A DNA stretch of 64,000 bases, taken from contig JADGAX010000009.1 of NCBI GenBank assembly GCA_015231795.1, positions 57,598 to 121,597 of the forward strand, written 5' to 3'. The stretch is from Alphaproteobacteria bacterium (GTDB lineage: Bacteria > Pseudomonadota > Alphaproteobacteria > Rhodospirillales > WMHbin7). Positions 54,171 to 63,358 of the stretch are shown here, piece after piece (position 1 is the stretch's first letter; each line of letters opens with the position of its first letter). The notes below the pieces were generated by a model. That model made no database searches. It saw nothing but the letters and a program-made list of their open reading frames with translations, and was not told the DNA's origin. A program made the translations under genes and the position numbers.

Positions 54171-55157
54171 TTATTGCTGCTTTTCGGAACTCTTCAGATA
54201 GACGAGACCGACCAGCCCCCCCCAACCCAACCAGCATAATTCGCGCGCCCGGCGCACCAGAGCGACGGCCAATCCAAGATCCGCGGAACCGGCGATGGCG
54301 GCATAAAGCAGCAGGAACGTTCCTTCCTGCACGCCCAGCGAAGCGGGCATGATGAAAATCGCGCTGCGGACAAGCTGGATCGCCGCCTCGATGATCCAGG
54401 CATCGGTCATGCTGACGGGTTGGCCAAGCAGCCAGGAAATTGCCCAGACTTCCAGAATGCCCAGCAGCCAATTGACGAAGGCCAGACCGATGGCGGCCAG
54501 GAATCTGGCTCGGTGCTTGGTGTAGAAGCGCACCAGCATGTCGTCGAATTCCTGGATTTGCACGATGCGATGGGCAATCTTGTGTCCGCCAGGCAGGACC
54601 GACAGGCGCTTCGATATCCGCGAGGTCATTCTGACCCGCTGGATCAAAAAGAAAGCAAGAATGGAAAGAGCAAAAACGCCAAGCCCCGCGCCACCCACAG
54701 ACTTGTAAACGACCGGCAGTTTCTCGGACTGCACCATGAAGGCAAAGCCGATGGCGAGGAACAGCACCAGGGCGATCATATTGACGGTTTTTCCCAGCAC
54801 CAGCGAAGCGGTCCCCGCTTTAAGCCCGATGCCAAACCGCCGCTTCAAGATCAGGGCCTTCACGGGTTCGCCGCCCATGCCGCCGGCGGGCAGGACGGCA
54901 TTGAACATCTCGCCCACCAGGCGAATATTGAAGATGCGCTTGAACCAGGCGAAGGACAGCGGGATTTCAACCAACGCCATATGGAAGGTGAAGGCGTCGA
55001 TGGCGAAGGCCGCGAGATATAAAAGCAGAATGGCAAGAAAGCCGGGCGCGCCCACCTTCAGAACCATCGACCAGACTTCGCCGATATCCGTCTGAAGAAC
55101 CACCGCGACGAGAAGCCCGACCCCCAGAAGAATATACAGGAGCTTTAATAGCCTCAT
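54171..55157 (-). CDS. Flippase-like (LPG synthase TM / UPF0104) membrane protein
   Basis: 328 residues, eight or more membrane helices. Family features: EMFNAVLPAGGMGGEPVKAL, SLVLGKTVNMIAL and FIMPASLGVQEGTFLLLYAA, typical of the lysyl-phosphatidylglycerol synthase transmembrane family, members of which move lipids across the membrane. Start chosen at MRLLKLLYILLG, 7 bp after the stop of the CDP-alcohol phosphatidyltransferase gene at 55165. A longer frame would overlap that gene. Likely flips the lipid product. Confidence 0.85.
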   Translation of the reverse strand: MRLLKLLYILLGVGLLVAVVLQTDIGEVWSMVLKVGAPGFLAILLLYLAAFAIDAFTFHMALVEIPLSFAWFKRIFNIRLVGEMFNAVLPAGGMGGEPVKALILKRRFGIGLKAGTASLVLGKTVNMIALVLFLAIGFAFMVQSEKLPVVYKSVGGAGLGVFALSILAFFLIQRVRMTSRISKRLSVLPGGHKIAHRIVQIQEFDDMLVRFYTKHRARFLAAIGLAFVNWLLGILEVWAISWLLGQPVSMTDAWIIEAAIQLVRSAIFIMPASLGVQEGTFLLLYAAIAGSADLGLAVALVRRARELCWLGWGGLVGLVYLKSSEKQQ

Positions 55158-55164
55158 GACTGGA

Positions 55165-55809
55165 TCAGACGTGAAAGCGGCGGGCGAATGACAGAAATTG
55201 CAAAGCCCAATATACCTGCGCGCCGATGGCGCCCGCCGGAAGCAAGAACCAAAGGCCGTCAACCAAGGCCAGCATCAGCACCAGAAAGCAGAAATCCGCT
55301 CGGCTCAATTCGCGAAAGACAAACACCGTCCATTGGAAGAACCCTTCTGGCTGAGAAGACGGCTCGGGCGGCTTGTCCTTGGCCGATCTGGCATCGACGG
55401 TCTCAAGATATTGCCCGATAAAATAATTGATCGAGCTGCCAGCGGCGGCGGCATAGCCGAACCAAGCCCAGATGTCCGACTGGCTTTGCGCCGACACGCC
55501 GTAACCCAGGGCAAGAAAGAAGGCGGCATGCACGATCCAGTCGACGAAAGAATCGAACCGCTTGCCGAACTCGGAACACTGGTTCTTGCTCCTTGCCACC
55601 TCTCCGTCGCAATTGTCGAGAATGTAGGCGCCGATCAGCAGCAGGGCGGCGATGATCTGGGCGTTGATGGCTAGGCACCAGGCGCCAGCCAGCCCCAGGA
55701 TCATCGCTGTGGCGGTAACCTGATTGGCCGAGATCGGCAGGCGAAGCAGAACCGGCGTCACGAAGGACGACAGGCGGCGGACGAGCGGAAAGGCGGATGC
55801 GTGATTCAT
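55165..55809 (-). CDS. CDP-alcohol phosphatidyltransferase 1
   Basis: 214 residues, about six membrane helices. The full family motif is present: D65-x2-D68-G-x2-A-R-x8-G82-x3-D86-x3-D90 (DNCDGEVARSKNQ, then FGKRFDSFVD). These enzymes move a phosphoalcohol from a CDP- or CMP-linked donor to an alcohol or a lipid. In this setting a CMP-AEP or CDP-head group is likely. Operon with the flippase-like gene. Confidence 0.88.
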   Translation of the reverse strand: MNHASAFPLVRRLSSFVTPVLLRLPISANQVTATAMILGLAGAWCLAINAQIIAALLLIGAYILDNCDGEVARSKNQCSEFGKRFDSFVDWIVHAAFFLALGYGVSAQSQSDIWAWFGYAAAAGSSINYFIGQYLETVDARSAKDKPPEPSSQPEGFFQWTVFVFRELSRADFCFLVLMLALVDGLWFLLPAGAIGAQVYWALQFLSFARRFHV

Positions 55810-55887
55810 GGCCGAAGATTAGACAAGATGCCGCCCGGCGTGAAGACAAGTCTTGACAGGAATGGCCCCAAAGATCAGTTTTCCGCC

Positions 55888-56505
55888 ATGAAAACCGACC
55901 CCTGGGATCAAAAAGCGGCGCGCGTGCTGGTTCGGCCATTGACGAAAACGCCGATCCACCCGAACCATGTAACGATTTTCAATATTCTGATGGCGCTTGT
56001 CGGCGCTTGGCTGATCGCCAAGGGTGACGCGACGTCGGTCGGCTGGGGGGCGACCTTGTTCGCCTTGTCGCGCTTCCTTGACCATTTCGACGGCGAACTG
56101 GCCCGCCAGACGGGCAAAACGTCGAAACTCGGCTACTATCTGGACTATGTCGCGGGCGGCGTCAGTTTTGGCGCTTTGTTTTTGTCGATGGGTATCGGCT
56201 TTTCACAAGGATTGCTGGGTGGCTGGGCCATTTTGTTGGGAGCGGCCGGCACCTTTTCCGCCGTGTTTTCCGTCTTTCTCAATCTGGGCATCGACAAGGC
56301 CAGCAAGTTCGAGGAGGGCGAGGCCATCGGCTATCCCGCTTTCGCCGGATTCGAGCTTGAGGACGGCGTCTATCTGATCGCCCCGGTCGCTTGGTTCGGC
56401 TGGCTGGAATATTTCTTCATCGCCGCCGGAATCGGCGCAACGGTCTACACCGTTTGGACGCTGCTCAATCTTTTGCGTCTGCGGCGGGGAACAGGAATTT
56501 CCTGA
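55888..56505 (+). CDS. CDP-alcohol phosphatidyltransferase 2, fourth motif Asp replaced by Gly
   Basis: 205 residues from ATG 55888, which aligns with its two paralogs from residue 1. Motif DHFDGELARQTGK, then LGYYLDYVAGG: D65, D68 and D86 are kept, but position 90 is Gly where both paralogs have Asp. That Asp is regarded as the catalytic base in this family, so activity may be lost or altered, or the protein may be a partner. The last 41 bp overlap the 3' end of paralog 3. Confidence 0.82.
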   Translation: MKTDPWDQKAARVLVRPLTKTPIHPNHVTIFNILMALVGAWLIAKGDATSVGWGATLFALSRFLDHFDGELARQTGKTSKLGYYLDYVAGGVSFGALFLSMGIGFSQGLLGGWAILLGAAGTFSAVFSVFLNLGIDKASKFEEGEAIGYPAFAGFELEDGVYLIAPVAWFGWLEYFFIAAGIGATVYTVWTLLNLLRLRRGTGIS

Positions 56506-57079
56506 ATTTCAGAAAGAAGAATATCGCAAACGCTGGCGCTCCGATGGCCGCCAGGGCCAGCAGAATCTGCGACAGGCCAAGCCAGATCAGAATCGGAATG
56601 GCCAGCATGCCGTCATCGGGATCGAAGCCGCCCGACCCATGCATTTCGGCGGCGCGAGCACCCTGAAGCGCTTCGGCCCGCATGACCAGCCATAAGATCG
56701 CGGCGACGGCGCCACCCGCCATGAACCCCATCGGAACGGCGAAGGCGCCGAAAAATCCATCGCGAAGACCAATGCCCAATCCCACGAAGATCAAAGCGTT
56801 CGAAAGACTGTCGGCGATCAGGTCGTATTTGTGGCCCCAGGGGCTGGTTTTGCCGGACAGGCGGGCCAGTTCGCCATCGGCACGGTCAAGGACCATCGAC
56901 AACAGAAAAACGCCGCCGCCCCAAGCCGCCAGCGAAGCGTCGCCGCTGGCGACCAGCGCCGCCGCGCCGATGCCACAGGCCAGTCGCAAGGTGGTGATCT
57001 GGTTGGGCGTGACCGGCGTATTGACCAGCGGACGCACGCCCAGACGGGAAATCTTGTGAATCCAGGTATTGTGGCTCAT
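56465..57079 (-). CDS. CDP-alcohol phosphatidyltransferase 3
   Basis: 204 residues, membrane protein. Complete motif DRADGELARLSGK, then WGHKYDLIAD (D65, D68, G82, D86, D90). It begins 6 bp after the phosphonopyruvate decarboxylase stop and so is third in the pepM-ppd operon. This makes it the best candidate for transferring the phosphonate head group from its CMP-activated form to a lipid. Confidence 0.87.
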   Translation of the reverse strand: MSHNTWIHKISRLGVRPLVNTPVTPNQITTLRLACGIGAAALVASGDASLAAWGGGVFLLSMVLDRADGELARLSGKTSPWGHKYDLIADSLSNALIFVGLGIGLRDGFFGAFAVPMGFMAGGAVAAILWLVMRAEALQGARAAEMHGSGGFDPDDGMLAIPILIWLGLSQILLALAAIGAPAFAIFFFLKFRKFLFPAADAKD

Positions 57080-57085
57080 GACGGC

Positions 57086-58222
57086 TCAGCTTTCGAGAAA
57101 CGCTTTGAAGCGGCGCGCCACCTCGGGCGGCTTCACGGTCGGCCTGCCCAACTTGTCCATCGAGCCTAGCCGAATCCGCGCATGAACAAGATGAGGCCCA
57201 TCCTTGGCCAAGGCAAGCGCCAAAGCCCGTTCGAAACCGGCAACATCGTCCACAGCCGTGGCCGCCGCATAACCCGAAGCCAGGGCGACCTTTGCAAAAT
57301 CAACGCTGTCGGAAACGGTCATCTGCCCGCCCGTCGAATCATGAACGCCGTTGTCGAAAAGGATGTGGATCAGGTTCTTGGGGCGATAGGCGCCGATGGT
57401 GGCGAAGTTGCCCATCTTCATCAGCGCCGCACCGTCGCCATCCAGAACCACGACTGGCCGCTTGCTATTCAAGGCCACGCCCAGCCCCATGGCGCTGGCG
57501 CCGCCCATCGATCCCACCTGATAGATATGCTGGTCGCGGTCGGCCAGCGTGAACAGCTCGCGCCCGCACTTGCCGGTCGTAGCGACCACCGCGGCGCTTG
57601 AGGGGATGGCGGACAATAGACTTTCAAGAAGCGCTGCGCGCGAAGCACGCTCGCCATGTCCTTGCAGATCGTCGAAGGTTCCCAGGGGGAAGGACTGCGG
57701 TCTGTCTTGGTGCAGCGCTTCGTCCTCGACGCTGTCCTTGGCCATGATGAAGGCGAAGGGAAGGCCGCTTTCTTCCATGCTGGCCCAGGCCTTACGCAAG
57801 GCTGGTTCGACCTGTTCCGGTTCGGAAGGAAATGGCAGGTGCGGCACGCGCATGACGTCCAGCAGACTCGCGGTGATTTCCCCCATCAATTCGTGCTGCG
57901 GCTCATCCTTAAGACCCGGCTGGCCGCGCCAAGTGACGATCATCAAGGTTGGGATGCGAAAAGGCCAGTTCAGCGAAGTGAGCGGATTGACGGTATTGCC
58001 CAGGCCTGAATTCTGGCACATCACCACGGTTCGCCGACCCGCCAGCCAAGCGCCTGCGGCGATGGCCACGGCTTCGCCCTCGCTGGCTGCTCCCACATAG
58101 CTGATCGAACGGTCGCTGATGACCCGGTTGATCATCGGAGTCAGAAACGAGCACGGCACGCCAGTATAGAAATCGATGCCCTGCTCGGCGGCCGTTGCAA
58201 GAAACTGCGCGGCTTTGATCAT
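57086..58222 (-). CDS. ppd: Phosphonopyruvate decarboxylase
   Basis: 378-residue TPP-dependent enzyme turning phosphonopyruvate into phosphonoacetaldehyde, the irreversible step that pulls the PEP mutase reaction forward. The N-terminal Pyr domain starts DFYTGVPCSFLTPMIN with the activating Glu in GAASEGEAVAIAAG. The C-terminal PP domain has GDGAALMKMGNFATIG, then NLIHILFDNG, the TPP-Mg motif. It begins 9 bp after the PEP mutase stop. Confidence 0.93.
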   Translation of the reverse strand: MIKAAQFLATAAEQGIDFYTGVPCSFLTPMINRVISDRSISYVGAASEGEAVAIAAGAWLAGRRTVVMCQNSGLGNTVNPLTSLNWPFRIPTLMIVTWRGQPGLKDEPQHELMGEITASLLDVMRVPHLPFPSEPEQVEPALRKAWASMEESGLPFAFIMAKDSVEDEALHQDRPQSFPLGTFDDLQGHGERASRAALLESLLSAIPSSAAVVATTGKCGRELFTLADRDQHIYQVGSMGGASAMGLGVALNSKRPVVVLDGDGAALMKMGNFATIGAYRPKNLIHILFDNGVHDSTGGQMTVSDSVDFAKVALASGYAAATAVDDVAGFERALALALAKDGPHLVHARIRLGSMDKLGRPTVKPPEVARRFKAFLES

Positions 58223-58231
58223 GGTCAGCGC

Positions 58232-59875
58232 TTACAGGAAGTTGCGGGCGCGGGCCAAGCCGAAGGCGTCGTTGACATCCAGCCAATGTCCGGACGTGTA
58301 GACGACTTGCGGTTTTGCGCCCCTGGCAATCAGTCGGTGCAGGAGATTGGCCATCGAGGACTTATCCAGCTCGCCCGTTTCCTTCATGGCCGCCAGTTCC
58401 GCCTTGACCAGTTCGGCCCCTTTGGGACTAAGGCGGACCAAGCCGATCCATTCGCCGTGGGCCTTCTGCCAATCCAGGTCCTCGCCGATTTCCAGAAGAT
58501 CGACCGGCTGGTCGTGGATCAGATGGTCTGGCGTGCAGGGCGAAGAGCAAACGACCAGATCGGCCGATGGGCGCTGCGCCGGATCGGGGCGGCTGGAATC
58601 GGCGACCAGAACGATGTCGCCCTTGGCCCCCAGCATCAGTCCCAACACATGGTCGCGGAACAAGATGTCGCCGTAAGCGACGATGCATTCACCATTGAGA
58701 CGATCGGCGGCGCAGGCAAGCGAAGACAGTTCGCCGGTGGTTTCATGTCCGTCGTTGACGATCTTGCGAATGTCGGGAAGCGAGATGGCCTCGTGCTTAT
58801 AGCCGCCAACCACTGTCACGTCGTCGGAACCGGCGCCATGCAGCGAGCGGACCAGGCGTTTCAAGATCGGCTCGCCGCGCACGTCCAGCATGCATTTGGG
58901 TCTGTCCTCGGTCAGCTCCGCCAGTTGCTTGCCGCGCGAAGCCGCCAGAATCACCGATGAGATGCGGCGGCGATTGTCGGGCAGATAGCGCTTCTCGGCC
59001 TCGGCCACCTCATGGGTCGCCGTCAGGTCGAAAACGTCTGTCAGGTTGGCGACCGCGCCTTCGATGCCGACCAAACTTTCCTCTTGCTTGATCTTCAAGC
59101 TGACTTCGCGCATGGCGGCCAGCGATGCGCGCAGATTGTGATTGGCCCAGATGATGGTCGAAACGCCCGCCTCGCGGAAACGCTGGGTCGGCGTGCGGTA
59201 ATACATGGTGGGCACGATCACCACCGGGCAGCGGTTTCCCCATTCTCTTAAGAAGTGCAGGATTTCGTCTGGATTCGACTTCTTCGAATGGATCAGCACG
59301 CCGTCGGCGCCCGCCTTGTGGTAGGCCTCGGCGCGCTTCAGCGCTTCTTCCATGCCGCGCCCGGCGATCAAGGCCTCAAGCCTAGCGATGATCGAGAAAT
59401 CAGGATCCGTCTGGCTGTCCTTGCCTGCCGTGATCTTGCCGGAAAATTCGCTGATGTCGGCCAGCGACTGGTCGCCATCGAGAAACGAATTTGTTTTTGG
59501 GAAGATCTTGTCCTCGATGCAGACGGCGGCGACGCCGCGCTGGCACAATTTCTTGACCAAGCGGCGAAAGTTGTTGAAGTCGCCATAGCCGGTATCGCCA
59601 TCCAGAAGAATGGGGATCGATGTGGCGTCGGCCATGAATTCCAGCACTTCCAGAACTTGCGTCCAGGAGGCTTCGTTGCGGTCGCGCACCCCCAGGGCAG
59701 TCGAAATCGACAGGCCGGATGCCCAAATTCCCTCGAATCCGGCATCCTCGACGATGCGGGCAGACATGCCGTTATGGGCCTCCATCAAGAAGGTCAATTG
59801 CGGCGAGGTCAGCAACTCGCGAAAGCGCTTGGCCTTGGACTTGGGACTCTGGGATGGCTTGATGGAGCCGGTCAT
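58232..59875 (-). CDS. pepM: PEP mutase fused to a nucleotidyltransferase (PepM-PntC type)
   Basis: 547 residues. The N-terminal isocitrate-lyase-fold PEP mutase (about 20-290) has [18 protein letters not shown], the Asp cluster in [11 protein letters not shown] and the family-defining [11 protein letters not shown] (from 121). It rearranges PEP into phosphonopyruvate. The C-terminal domain (about 310-547) is an NTP-transferase ([20 protein letters not shown], then YGDILFRD), matching enzymes that make CMP-AEP. The loop has AAS where AAG is usual. First gene of its operon; no AEP-derived transport genes nearby. Confidence 0.92.
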   Translation of the reverse strand: MTGSIKPSQSPKSKAKRFRELLTSPQLTFLMEAHNGMSARIVEDAGFEGIWASGLSISTALGVRDRNEASWTQVLEVLEFMADATSIPILLDGDTGYGDFNNFRRLVKKLCQRGVAAVCIEDKIFPKTNSFLDGDQSLADISEFSGKITAGKDSQTDPDFSIIARLEALIAGRGMEEALKRAEAYHKAGADGVLIHSKKSNPDEILHFLREWGNRCPVVIVPTMYYRTPTQRFREAGVSTIIWANHNLRASLAAMREVSLKIKQEESLVGIEGAVANLTDVFDLTATHEVAEAEKRYLPDNRRRISSVILAASRGKQLAELTEDRPKCMLDVRGEPILKRLVRSLHGAGSDDVTVVGGYKHEAISLPDIRKIVNDGHETTGELSSLACAADRLNGECIVAYGDILFRDHVLGLMLGAKGDIVLVADSSRPDPAQRPSADLVVCSSPCTPDHLIHDQPVDLLEIGEDLDWQKAHGEWIGLVRLSPKGAELVKAELAAMKETGELDKSSMANLLHRLIARGAKPQVVYTSGHWLDVNDAFGLARARNFL

Positions 59876-60202
59876 GCGACGTGCGACCTTTCGAACTGAA
59901 GCGGCTTAATTTAGAGGGATGCTAAACAAGACGGCTTTGGGACCCCTAGTTAGCAAAAAATCAAGCCGAGGAAAATGCCTATTGTTACGGAAAGTTGACA
60001 GAGATCATGGCGACGCCTGCACATTCAGGGGCTTAATTCCGGCCGGAACAGTGACCTAGCGGGTCATGTCCAAAATCCATTCTCGTTCAGTCCGGCACGG
60101 GCGAAGGCAAGTGAAGGACAGATGGCTTGCAGATTTCCGTTTGTGTGCCATAGCGAGAGTGGCTAGGATCGCCACAAAATTGTCACATGGGGTGTTCAAA
60201 AA
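59876..60202. other. Divergent promoter region between pepM and dioxygenase gene
   Basis: 327 bp without an ORF of substance. AT-rich patches lie near 59920-59965, and TTGACA (59995-60000) could be a -35 for the rightward gene, though a convincing -10 is not seen 16-18 bp later. No clear operator or terminator. Confidence 0.4.
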
Positions 60203-60970
60203 ATGGCTCTGACGGATGAACAGAAACAGAATTTCAAGACTCAAGGCTTCCTGATTTTCAAAGGCTTTTTCAGCCCGGCTGAAATGGCCAAACTGTCGGC
60301 CTTTCTTGATCGCCTGCGAGACACCAAGGCGGAAGAAGGAAAAGAGGCCAAGTACTACGAAAAAAGCCCGCTGACCGGCGAGCCGATCCTGGTGCGCGTG
60401 GAAAATCTGTTCGGCGGCCTGAACCCTGCCGAAGAAGCCCTTCTCATCACCGATCGCGCCAAGGCAATCCTGGCCGATATGTTTGGAGAGCAGCCCACGC
60501 TGTTCAAGGAGAAGGTCAATTACAAGGTTCCCGGCTGCCGTCCCGATAAGCTGCACCAAGATCAGGCCGCGGGCTGGAACGCCTATTCCGACTTCTTCAT
60601 CACCATGGGAATCATGGTCGATGCCAACCACAAGGGCAATGCGGCGCTCAGCTTCATGTCCTCGGGCAATTACAAAAAGGAATTGATGGGGCCGGAATGG
60701 CAGGTGCTGACGCATGACGACCCGCCCTACAAGCCGGAAAACGAATACATGCTGATCGAGGGCCAGCCCGGCGACGTTATCTTCTTTGATTCCTATGTGC
60801 CGCACGGCTCGCCGTCGAACGCCAGTTCAGAGGCTCGCCGCAACGTCTTCCTGACCTTCAATCGCGCCTCGGACGGCGACATGCGGATGCGCTACTACCA
60901 CGATAAGTGGAAGAACTACGCTCCCAACAAGGTCGATGACGCGCGCGCCAACACCAGCTACAGGGTGTAG
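60203..60970 (+). CDS. PhyH-family Fe(II)/2-oxoglutarate dioxygenase
   Basis: 255 residues. The double-stranded beta-helix contains iron ligands His118 and Asp120 (KLHQDQAAGW) and distal His201 (VPHGSPSN), plus an Arg pair (212/213) before NVFLTFN that would bind 2-oxoglutarate. KEKVNYKVPG before the HxD motif recalls PhnY-like phosphonate hydroxylases. Divergent from pepM across 327 bp, it may hydroxylate AEP or its lipid. Other PhyH substrates remain possible. Confidence 0.8.
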   Translation: MALTDEQKQNFKTQGFLIFKGFFSPAEMAKLSAFLDRLRDTKAEEGKEAKYYEKSPLTGEPILVRVENLFGGLNPAEEALLITDRAKAILADMFGEQPTLFKEKVNYKVPGCRPDKLHQDQAAGWNAYSDFFITMGIMVDANHKGNAALSFMSSGNYKKELMGPEWQVLTHDDPPYKPENEYMLIEGQPGDVIFFDSYVPHGSPSNASSEARRNVFLTFNRASDGDMRMRYYHDKWKNYAPNKVDDARANTSYRV

Positions 60971-61002
60971 GACGGAGGACGGCTGCTGGATGCCGGCATC
61001 TG

Positions 61003-61275
61003 TCAGGAGACTGGCGGTAATGGCAGCGGCATCCAGTGAGTCGGTTCAATTTTCGCGAAGACGAAACCATCGTGTTTGGTGGCCGACCACCATTGATCGC
61101 CCATCAGAAAAGCCAGATCAGGCAGGGGCCAGCCGTCCCCCCACACAAGCACTGGCTTTCTCTCCTCATCTTGCGTTGGCACTGGAAATGAGCTGATTGG
61201 CATCCATTTCATCACGCACGCTCCCGCTGGCTGTTTGAGTTGGGCGGCCCGTCGATAGGGATCGTCAACCGCCAT
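61003..61275 (-). CDS. DUF551-like small protein
   Basis: 90 residues from ATG 61275, with a GGAGGGAGAAAAGGG purine-rich Shine-Dalgarno region. The WMPISSFPVPTQDE start and THWMPLPLPP end match the DUF551 pattern (W-x-P near both ends), common in phage-related genes. Suggests a mobile-element trace. No signal peptide. Confidence 0.6.
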   Translation of the reverse strand: MAVDDPYRRAAQLKQPAGACVMKWMPISSFPVPTQDEERKPVLVWGDGWPLPDLAFLMGDQWWSATKHDGFVFAKIEPTHWMPLPLPPVS

Positions 61276-62738
61276 GGCCCTTTTCTCCCTCCGAATGCCG
61301 GGACAAGACCTGTCCTGCAACATTGGTGTCTATAAGCGCTTTTCAGTGTCAGGAGAAAATGTCTCGATGGCGACCCCAACGGGATGGAAGGAGAGTTCTT
61401 ATATCTAATTGTTTTTATTGTTTTTCTATAGTCATTGTCCGCAGCCTGTCGTGACAATACCGGGACAATTTTTCGGGTCAGGGATCGGGACAAACAGGTC
61501 AGATGTGGGCGAATCCGTTTAAGCGAGCAGATCGGCAAGATTAAGGACCGCTGGGGCGTGCCCTATCGGCTTTGATGGCTGGGGGCTTATTCCGGGTCTT
61601 GAGTGCTGGGATATCACGATAATTTCCTGTTATCAGCTTATGCGCCATGAAATTTCTGACGAAAATGTCATTTCTCGAAAATGCGATCAGGAAATTTGCG
61701 GCATAAATTTCGAAAGGTTTGCCGCCTAGCGGGAACGCCTGGGGGGTGTTTCAATTTGGTGCCGCAGATTCTGCTCACTTCTCCGCTTTGCTGGAGCAAC
61801 GAAATCTCCAGTCTTTGTCAAAAATCCGGACTCGTTGTTTCAGCAGGACGATGGTACCGCTGATTTGCGATTCAGACGGTTTTCTCTGGTACCAAGGAAT
61901 GCCGATTGCCTGGAACCAATAATTGCCAGAGGCGCGGGGAAATGCTGGGATTGGATTTCTGCGGCATGTCGCTTGATTTTATGTGCCGCGACTTTTGCAA
62001 AATGCGTGGTACCACGAAAAGTGAAAAGAGAGACAAGGCGCACCAAAGGAACGAGGCGTTCACACGCCCCTTCCAGCCCCATTTTTTGGCCCGACGGCGT
62101 GCTCATGCAGGGGTGTTTTCACGGCTCAATGAAAAGCGACGTCAGCTTCGAATTGACGTGCCCGCCATTTTGGCGCGTCCGGTGGTGCCGCAAAATCAAA
62201 CCAGATGAAAATTCGTGGTCCAGAAAAAGTCTTAAGAGAAAGCGGAAAGCGGAACATGAAAATGTACCTGCTTGGCGAGATTGCGGTGCCATGAAAATGG
62301 GGATGCGTGGCAATTTGCCCGGCACATCTTTTCCTCATTCGGATAGGCGCTCTGCTTGCGTGGCCAGCGATCCACGCAAATGTCTAAATGATCTGCGGAG
62401 CAGGAGATGAGGAGAGGTTGACCTGCCATTGATAGCGTCAAGGGAGTCGGCAACACCGTCACAGATAACCGTACCTTGCAGTTGCCTGAATGGCCCTCCG
62501 TTATTCCCCTCGGGTGAGGGCACAGCGCAAAATAACCGTTAGCCATCAAAGAGTCCTATTTCCGCCCTTACCTTTTTGCAACCATCTGAAAATCATAATT
62601 CTTGCGCTTCTACCGGGCCCACCATTTCCTCACAACGCATTGCTTTTACTTGATATTACCGCCCTCGCCTGTAGGGGGGGCATAAGCACCACGTCACCAA
62701 TTTCACGAATGCCTTCAAGGCGCAGTTTGATAAATCGC
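61276..62738. other. 1.46-kb gene-poor region with scattered TGGTACC-type motifs
   Basis: Base composition is mixed and no ORF has a start, Shine-Dalgarno and plausible protein; the longest (61835-62410) is basic and Cys/Trp/Arg-rich, like non-coding shadow. GGTACC occurs at 61853, 61888 and 62008, the last inside the 12-bp palindrome CGTGGTACCACG (62005-62016). Related TGGTGCC/TGGTCC words recur near 61757, 62182, 62216 and 62284. Confidence 0.5.
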
Positions 62739-63167
62739 CTAGCCAGTTCCGGAAGATGTGACTTGGCGGATTGCCGCAGATATTTCCTGAACATTGATGG
62801 GCTTGGTTAAAAACACGTTGACCCCGGCATCGGCGGCCAACTGCCTTCCCTCCGCTCCGGCATTTCCGGTCAGCATGATAATCGGAACGTCGGCATCCAA
62901 CCCATTAACAGCCCCGGATCTGATGCGCCTAGCACAAGCCATGCCATCAAAATCCGGCATCAACCAATCCAGAAAGACGATGTCAGAGGTGTTCTGCGCA
63001 ATCGCCCCGCTCTCCTGGCGCTCAAGATTTGTCCTACGAAAGAAGAGCGAGCCATTGTCAACTTCAACGACCTTCTTGATGCCGCACATCTCGACAGCGA
63101 TGCGGATTAGCTTGCGCATGTATACGTCGTCTTCAACAATCAAAGCGCGGCTTACCTTGTGGTTCAT
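62739..63167 (-). CDS. Single-domain (CheY-like) response regulator
   Basis: 142 residues, one REC domain: RALIVEDDVYMRKLIRIA acidic pocket, phospho-Asp in DIVFLDWLMPDFDG, Thr in IIMLTGNAG and Lys in VFLTKPIN. No output domain. A phosphorelay partner is not adjacent; the kinase at 41216 or the REC-Hpt at 31867 are possible but distant. An insert of about ten residues (RRTNLERQESGAIAQN) lies between helix 2 and strand 3. Confidence 0.85.
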   Translation of the reverse strand: MNHKVSRALIVEDDVYMRKLIRIAVEMCGIKKVVEVDNGSLFFRRTNLERQESGAIAQNTSDIVFLDWLMPDFDGMACARRIRSGAVNGLDADVPIIMLTGNAGAEGRQLAADAGVNVFLTKPINVQEISAAIRQVTSSGTG

Positions 63168-63358
63168 TGTTCTTCCTCCGAATGCCTAGTGGCCTTAATT
63201 AGTTACCTATCAATCGCCAAGGGGCAAGCTAAAAGGAAGGGTATATACTCAAGTATTAACCTTAAAGAAAATAGCGAATTATAAGAAACAGGCTGAAAGA
63301 CAACCTCATAATTATTGAGGCCTTTCTCAGGATTTAGGTTTAGCTGCCTTGCATCTTA
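63168..63358. promoter_or_regulatory. AT-rich upstream region of the CheY-like gene
   Basis: 190 bp between the response regulator start and the IS remnant. Visibly AT-rich (63240-63320), suited to hold the promoter, but no single -35/-10 pair stands out. Confidence 0.3.

Noticed and set aside
61835..62410. 191-residue plus-strand frame in the gene-poor stretch
   Set aside because: No ribosome site; composition rich in Arg, Trp and Cys as in random translation; overlapping frames in both directions look equally poor.
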